From NCBI GenBank assembly GCA_019391515.1, contig JAHXQP010000012.1:1-39075 (forward strand): a stretch of 39,075 bases of DNA, written 5' to 3'. The translations under genes were made by a program, and so were the position numbers. Positions 35,120-39,075 of this stretch are shown piece after piece. The notes under the pieces are model-generated. The model made no database searches. It was not told the DNA's origin and saw only the letters and a program-made list of their open reading frames with translations. This DNA is from Clostridiaceae bacterium. GTDB taxonomy: Bacteria > Bacillota > Clostridia > Tissierellales > Sporanaerobacteraceae. Each line of letters starts with the position of its first letter. The first letter of the stretch is position 1.

Positions 35120-36262
35120 ATGATTTATTTTGATAATGCTGCAACTTCTTTTCCTAAACCAGAAGTAGTTTATGACAGCACTTTAGAGGCTATGAGGGAA
35201 TATGGGGCTAATCCAGGAAGGGCTGGACACAAGTTAGCTTTAAGAGCTGGAAGAGGTCTTTATGAAACAAGAGATATTCTTTCAAAGATATTCAATATAA
35301 AAAATCCAATGAATCTAATATTCACTTATAATTGTACAGATAGTTTAAATTTAGGAATAAAAGGATTTTTAAAAAGAGGAGACCATGTAATTACTACTTC
35401 TATGGAGCATAATTCTGTCTTAAGACCGTTAAAGCACTTGGAAAGAGAAGGAGTAGAGATTACTATTATAAATGGAGATACAAAAGGAAGAATTAATCCA
35501 TCGGATATTGAGAAAAACATAAAAGAGAATACTAAGATGATAATAATAACCCATATATCGAATTTAACAGGAACAATTATGCCTGTAAAAAAAGTTGGTA
35601 AAATAGCTAAAAAACATGATATTATTTATATGGTAGATGGTGCTCAATCAGCAGGAGTTTATGATATAGATGTTGAGGATATGAATATTGATCTATTAGC
35701 TTTTCCTGGGCATAAGGGACTTCTTGGGCCTCAGGGAACAGGAGGACTTTATGTAAGGGATGGAATTCAGCTTAAGGAACTAAAAGAAGGTGGAACAGGG
35801 AGTAGCTCTGATTCGTTATATCAGCCAGATATAATGCCAGATAAATATGAGAGTGGAACTCCAAATGCTCCAGGAATTATAGGTTTAGGAAATGGTGTTA
35901 ATTATATATTAGAAAAAGGTATAAATAATATTAGGGAACATGAAGAAAAATTAACTAATTATTTTATTGAAGAGTTATTAAAAGTTGATGGGGTAAAAAT
36001 ATATGGACCATTAGACATAAAAGAACAAGCCCCAGTAGTATCTATTAATATAAGAGATGAAGATTCATCGGAGATAAGTTATATTTTAGATGAAGAATAT
36101 GACATTGCAGTTAGATCTGGTCTCCATTGTGCACCTTTAGCTCATAAAACTATAGGAACCTTTAAACAAGGAGTAATAAGATTTAGTTTTGGGGCATTTA
36201 ATACATATGAGGAGATAGAGTTAGGAATAAGGGCCATTAAAGAAATTTCTAAAGAAGTTTAA
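35120..36262 (+). CDS. Class V aminotransferase / cysteine desulfurase-family protein
   Basis: PLP enzyme of the NifS/SufS group, 380 aa from ATG 35120 (GGAGG upstream). The N-terminus YFDNAATSFPKPEVVY and motif STTSMEHNS-like TTSMEHNSVLRPL are typical. The PLP lysine is Lys199 in FPGHKGLLGPQG, and a candidate sulfur-accepting Cys337 lies in RSGLHCAPLAHK. It belongs to the cysteine desulfurase-like subfamily often found in Clostridia. The sulfur acceptor is not encoded nearby, so a role in Fe-S or thio-modification is inferred. Confidence 0.9.
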   Translation: MIYFDNAATSFPKPEVVYDSTLEAMREYGANPGRAGHKLALRAGRGLYETRDILSKIFNIKNPMNLIFTYNCTDSLNLGIKGFLKRGDHVITTSMEHNSVLRPLKHLEREGVEITIINGDTKGRINPSDIEKNIKENTKMIIITHISNLTGTIMPVKKVGKIAKKHDIIYMVDGAQSAGVYDIDVEDMNIDLLAFPGHKGLLGPQGTGGLYVRDGIQLKELKEGGTGSSSDSLYQPDIMPDKYESGTPNAPGIIGLGNGVNYILEKGINNIREHEEKLTNYFIEELLKVDGVKIYGPLDIKEQAPVVSINIRDEDSSEISYILDEEYDIAVRSGLHCAPLAHKTIGTFKQGVIRFSFGAFNTYEEIELGIRAIKEISKEV

Positions 36263-36281
36263 ATAGGAAGGAGAAACACTT

Positions 36282-36800
36282 ATGGAACAACTAAGGGAAA
36301 TTATAATAAATTATAATGTAGAAGTAACTATAATACTTATGTTTGCATTTATTCTTGTTTTGATACTTTATATTATTTCCGAGTTTAGAATAAATCATAT
36401 TACTGATAAATATAATGCCTTAGTTAAAGGGGTTGAGGCTGTAAATTTAGAAGAGCTAATATCGGAGGCTCTTAAAGAAGTAGAAAAAATCAAAGAAGAC
36501 TATGATACTATGGAAGAAAAATACGATGAAATAGATAGAAGACTTAAATTTGCAATTCAAAAAGTTGGATTTATAAGGTATAATGCATTTGCTGACATGG
36601 GAAGTGAGCTAAGTTTTTCTATAGCTCTTCTTGACGATAATTTAGATGGACTAGTTATAACTAGTATATTTGGAAGAGATTATTCCACGTCTTATGCTAA
36701 AGCTGTAGTTAATGGGGAATCAAAACATTCTCTCTCAGTAGAAGAGATGCAGGCTATGGATAGAGCCATCAAAGTTGAAAAATATGCAGGGATTGTTTAA
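36282..36800 (+). CDS. DUF4446 family membrane-anchored protein
   Basis: 172-aa protein of DUF4446, a family of unknown function that is usually close to parB in Clostridia. A single hydrophobic segment near the N-terminus (VTIILMFAFILVLILYIIS) is followed by a coiled-coil-like stretch (LEELISEALKEVEKIKEDYD) and the conserved domain RYNAFADMGSELSFSIALLDDNLDG. ATG 36282 follows AAGGAG, 19 bp after the previous stop. In this genome a large insert separates it from parB. Confidence 0.85.
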   Translation: MEQLREIIINYNVEVTIILMFAFILVLILYIISEFRINHITDKYNALVKGVEAVNLEELISEALKEVEKIKEDYDTMEEKYDEIDRRLKFAIQKVGFIRYNAFADMGSELSFSIALLDDNLDGLVITSIFGRDYSTSYAKAVVNGESKHSLSVEEMQAMDRAIKVEKYAGIV

Positions 36801-36812
36801 ATAGGAGGAACT

Positions 36813-37673
36813 ATGGGCGATATACTTTTTATTGTAAATCCAATAGCTGGTAGCGGGAAGACTGAAAAATTTGTTCCTTTAATCAAAGAATCAATGGAAG
36901 AATCAAAAAAAAGTATAAGATAATTGTGACTAGAGAACCCAAAGAAGCAGTTAGTTTAGTAGTTATGGTTCCATAAAAGGTTATGAAACTATAGTAGCTG
37001 TAGGAGGAGATGGAACTATAAATGAAGTTGCTTCGGGTATATTGTCAAGTGGTATTGGAACATTAGGAATTATTCCAGGAGGAACAGACAACGACTTGGC
37101 TAGAACTTTGAATATTCCCAATGATCCTAAAAAAGCTATCGAAACTATTTTGAAAGTCAATAAGAAAAAAATAGATGTAGGTTTTGCAAATGATAATATG
37201 TTTTTAAACATTGCAAGCATTGGACTAGATTCAGAAATAGTTAAAAATACAGAGAAAATTAAAAGTAAAATTAGAGGAAGATTTACCTATATGCTTGGAC
37301 TTTTTAATACTTTATTTAAATATAGAAACAAGAAAATCCAAGTTCCACTTGATAATATAATTATAGATGAAGAGATTATGTTTTTGCAGTTGGCAATGGA
37401 AAGTATTATGGTGGTGGAATGAAAATTTGTCCTATGGCAACAATTGAAGATGGATATTTTCATGTATGTGTTGTTAAAAAAGCTCCAAAAATAAAGTTGC
37501 TATTATTTTTCCCTTTAATTTTCAAAGGAATTCATACTAAATTTAAAAAGAATGTAGATATATATAAAGCCAGAGAGATAAAAGTTAAAACCAATGAGAA
37601 GACTTATTTGAATATAGATGGAGAGGCTGCATTTATTATTAATAATAGGGGAATTGATATAGTCTGTGAATAA
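36813..37673 (+). pseudogene. Diacylglycerol kinase-family gene broken by three frameshifts
   Basis: The start is ATG 36813 with AGGAGG upstream. The pieces together read as one lipid kinase of the DagK/YegS family: MGDILFIVNPIAGSGKTEKF, then TIVAVGGDGTINEVASGIL and LGIIPGGTDNDLARTLNIP, then GNGKYYGGGMKICPMA, then the C-terminal TYLNIDGE. The frame breaks in the poly-A at 36905-36912, near 36955-36966, and in the poly-T at 37381-37385. Each break is repaired by one added base, so each is a one-base deletion relative to an intact gene. Decay and homopolymer sequencing error both fit. Confidence 0.8.
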
Positions 37674-37722
37674 AAAACTTTCTAAGAAGCATAATAAAAC
37701 TAAAACTTCTAGGAGGCTTTTT

Positions 37723-38001
37723 ATGGCTAAGAAAGTAGCTGTTCAAAATGGATTAGATGATATAAAGAAGGAATTGGAGAAAATTGGATATACAATAGTA
37801 GATATGGATAGTCAAGAAGCTGAAGCTATAGTATATCTGAAGACAGATGAAACAATCCCTTATATAAGTAGTTCAGTTAATATGAATACAAAATTTGATT
37901 TTGAAAGACAAAGTGGAGCTATTTTAATAAATGCAGAAGGAAGAACTATAGAAGATATAGATAAGATAATAAAAAATAGAATATATACCCCGTTGTTTTA
38001 A
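37723..38001 (+). CDS. UPF0180/YkuS-like small protein
   Basis: A 92-aa soluble protein that looks like the UPF0180 (YkuS) family of Firmicutes, function unknown. ATG 37723 has AGGAGG upstream; a longer reading from 37666 would begin inside the preceding gene end and is rejected. The N-terminus is KKVAVQNGLDDIKKELEKIG, followed by YTIVDMDSQEAEAIVYLK and a C-terminal helix (EDIDKIIKNRIY). It converges with yyaC across a strong hairpin. Confidence 0.7.
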   Translation: MAKKVAVQNGLDDIKKELEKIGYTIVDMDSQEAEAIVYLKTDETIPYISSSVNMNTKFDFERQSGAILINAEGRTIEDIDKIIKNRIYTPLF

Positions 38002-38026
38002 ATAAAGTACGTTACCAGATTTAATT

Positions 38027-38080
38027 ATATAATATAGACTATCCTGAAGTTAGCTAACTTCAGGATAGTCTATATTATAT
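38027..38080. terminator. 54-bp perfect palindrome, bidirectional terminator
   Basis: Bases 38027-38053 are exactly complementary to 38054-38080, with TCCTGAAGTTAGCTAACTTC at the centre. It sits between the convergent UPF0180 and yyaC genes and has A/T-rich ends on both sides, so it would stop both. Confidence 0.88.
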
Positions 38081-38084
38081 TTAT

Positions 38085-38681
38085 TTAGGATATATCTTTT
38101 CCTTCTTCTGATTTTATGATTTTTAATAAGGATATATATATACTTTTAGAAATAATTTCTGCCATATTCATGACTAGGCTGAGGCGAGTATTTTGTAAAA
38201 CTACATATTCCATAACCCCCCCTACATTTACTATTCCTGTAATACTTATATCACCTATTTTAGGTAATATCTTATTTACCCCAAGTCCTGGACTTAAAGG
38301 TCCATCTTTAATATTTAAATAACCTATTCTATCAACTCTTCCGAGAGAAGCATCTATTGCAATGACAAAAGGATTTGAGAAGTTTTTATATATGTAATCA
38401 ATTTTTTCTTTAAGGTTTTTCGCATGTACAGGTTTTTCTAATGTTCCTAAAACATATGTATCTTTATATAATGAGATAATAGGTTTTAATTTATATCCTA
38501 CTAAGGGACCTAGAGCATCTCCTGTAGATCTGTCAGAGCCTATACATAGTATAACTAGTTCTTTATAGTGATTTACATATTTGTCTAATAGTTGTTCATA
38601 AACTAAATCAGCAAAGCTAGATATAGCATAAGGGGATTTTGAATCTACTGTTTTTTTCCTAGCATTAGAATGTAGGTTCAT
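38085..38681 (-). CDS. yyaC: Sporulation protein YyaC (DUF1256)
   Basis: Protease-like fold protein related to the spore GPR protease, made during sporulation in Bacillus. The 198-aa product has VILCIGSDRSTGDALGPLVG, GTLEKPVHAKNLKEK, IAIDASLGRVDRIGYL and GPLSPGLGVNKILPKIGDISITG, all conserved blocks. ATG 38681 follows AGGAGG. It is encoded leftward, against the surrounding genes, and implies that the organism sporulates. Confidence 0.93.
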   Translation of the reverse strand: MNLHSNARKKTVDSKSPYAISSFADLVYEQLLDKYVNHYKELVILCIGSDRSTGDALGPLVGYKLKPIISLYKDTYVLGTLEKPVHAKNLKEKIDYIYKNFSNPFVIAIDASLGRVDRIGYLNIKDGPLSPGLGVNKILPKIGDISITGIVNVGGVMEYVVLQNTRLSLVMNMAEIISKSIYISLLKIIKSEEGKDIS

Positions 38682-38740
38682 ATAAAACCTCCTAAAGATA
38701 ATTCTTGATAATATTTATATTGTAAAAGTTTTCATATTAG

Positions 38741-38770
38741 AAGTATTACCTAAAAATACCTTATAAATAC
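38741..38770 (-). promoter_or_regulatory. Candidate forespore-type (SigF/SigG) promoter of yyaC
   Basis: Minus-strand GTATT (38770-38766) and GGTAATACTT (38750-38741) are 15 bp apart. The second box matches the SigF -10 pattern GGnRAnAnTW, while the first matches GYWTA at four of five. It lies about 60 bp upstream of yyaC. Confidence 0.4.
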
Positions 38771-38818
38771 TCCAAAAACATAGACTCTATAATTTTAATG
38801 AAAAACTTTTAAAAAAAC

Positions 38819-38847
38819 TTGACAAGATAATAAAAAGGTGATAGTAT
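38819..38847 (+). promoter_or_regulatory. rrn promoter P1, rightward
   Basis: TTGACA (38819-38824) and TAGTAT (38842-38847) are 17 bp apart. It is the upstream member of a tandem pair pointing out of the right edge. Confidence 0.8.
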
Positions 38848-38897
38848 GTTTAATTGTCGCCAACAAAACGAATTCAAAAAAGTATTTCAAAATGTTG

Positions 38898-38926
38898 TTG
38901 ACAGGAAATAAAATTTATGGTACATT
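38898..38926 (+). promoter_or_regulatory. rrn promoter P2, rightward
   Basis: TTGACA (38898-38903) and TACATT (38921-38926) are 17 bp apart and directly precede the rRNA leader. Confidence 0.8.
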
Positions 38927-38938
38927 ATTAAAGTAACT

Positions 38939-39075
38939 CAAAAGAACCTAGAAAATTAAACAGTATAAAAAAGTCCTTAAGTTAATAACTTTGATTTAAA
39001 TATAATTCATAACTTAAGTCTGTATGTTAAACATACGGAAGTAATTAGTTCTGAAGGATAAAACTTTTATTATGA
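38939..39075 (+). other. rRNA operon leader (inverted copy 2), possibly reaching 16S start
   Basis: Bases 38939-39051 are the reverse complement of 113-1 with three differences. The leader holds the CTTAAGTTA / TAACTTAAG pair and a GTATGTT/AACATAC hairpin. The final bases (TTTTATTATGA) look like the run-in to the 16S 5' end, which in many Clostridia continues GAGTTTGATCCTGG, but that part lies outside the window. Confidence 0.7.

Noticed and set aside
37666-37722. Extended N-terminus of the UPF0180-like gene
   Set aside because: The extra 19 residues are basic and low-complexity, overlap the previous gene end, and the internal ATG has a much better ribosome site.
1-39075. CRISPR arrays, tRNA genes, insertion sequences or prophage genes
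   Set aside because: No regularly spaced direct repeats, tRNA cloverleaf signatures or transposase/integrase motifs were seen.

Overview
The window is an AT-rich (roughly 30% GC) replication-origin region from a spore-forming, anaerobic, amino-acid-fermenting low-GC Firmicute. A Clostridia/Tissierellales-type organism fits best. The gene order is the classic Firmicutes origin: gyrA, gyrB, remB, recF, yaaA and dnaN/dnaA read leftward; rpmH, rnpA, yidD, yidC, jag, mnmE, mnmG, rsmG, noc, soj and parB read rightward. The origin lies between them, and nearly every gene points away from it. The organism call rests on the spore-linked genes (yyaC, ytaF), the 2-amino-4-oxopentanoate thiolase genes (ortA/ortB) of Stickland-type fermenters and the DUF4446 gene. 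It is an inference.

Region 1 (1-1830): rRNA leader and two tandem consensus promoters pointing left out of the window, then a leftward rsbV-rsbW-sigB partner-switching operon. Region 2 (1868-9227): gyrase, remB, recF, yaaA and dnaN. Region 3 (9228-11410): bipartite oriC. It has an unwinding module with DnaA-trios between dnaN and dnaA, and a cluster of about eleven DnaA boxes upstream of dnaA. Region 4 (11411-20306): ribosomal protein L34, RNase P protein, membrane insertase, tRNA modification, 16S methylation and the Noc/ParA/ParB segregation genes. One parS site sits directly after parB.

Region 5 (20441-34884) is a roughly 14-kb metabolic insert between parB and a second conserved block. 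It holds an unrecognised 129-aa gene flanked by two parS sites, a YtaF-like membrane protein, a cation/calcium exchanger, a sodium:alanine symporter, a formate/nitrite-family channel, a cyclodeaminase (FchA type), adenine deaminase, a sensor kinase with a periplasmic amino-acid-binding-like domain, its sigma-54 response regulator, and an NhaC-type antiporter with ortA and ortB. A near-perfect sigma-54 promoter and an inverted repeat precede the antiporter. The two-component system therefore probably drives nhaC-ortAB, linking sensing of an external solute to AKP thiolase (alanine plus acetyl-CoA) and sodium/amino-acid transport.

Region 6 (35120-38681): class V aminotransferase/cysteine desulfurase, DUF4446 protein, a diacylglycerol-kinase-family gene broken by three apparent one-base deletions, a UPF0180 (YkuS-like) protein and leftward yyaC. 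Region 7 (38682-39075): two tandem consensus promoters and an rRNA leader pointing right. Its last 113 bp are an inverted copy (110/113) of the first 113 bp, so the origin segment is bounded by two divergent, outward-reading rRNA operons.

Most transcription units end in strong hairpins. Several are unusually long, perfect or nearly perfect palindromes, and one of them has parS at its centre.
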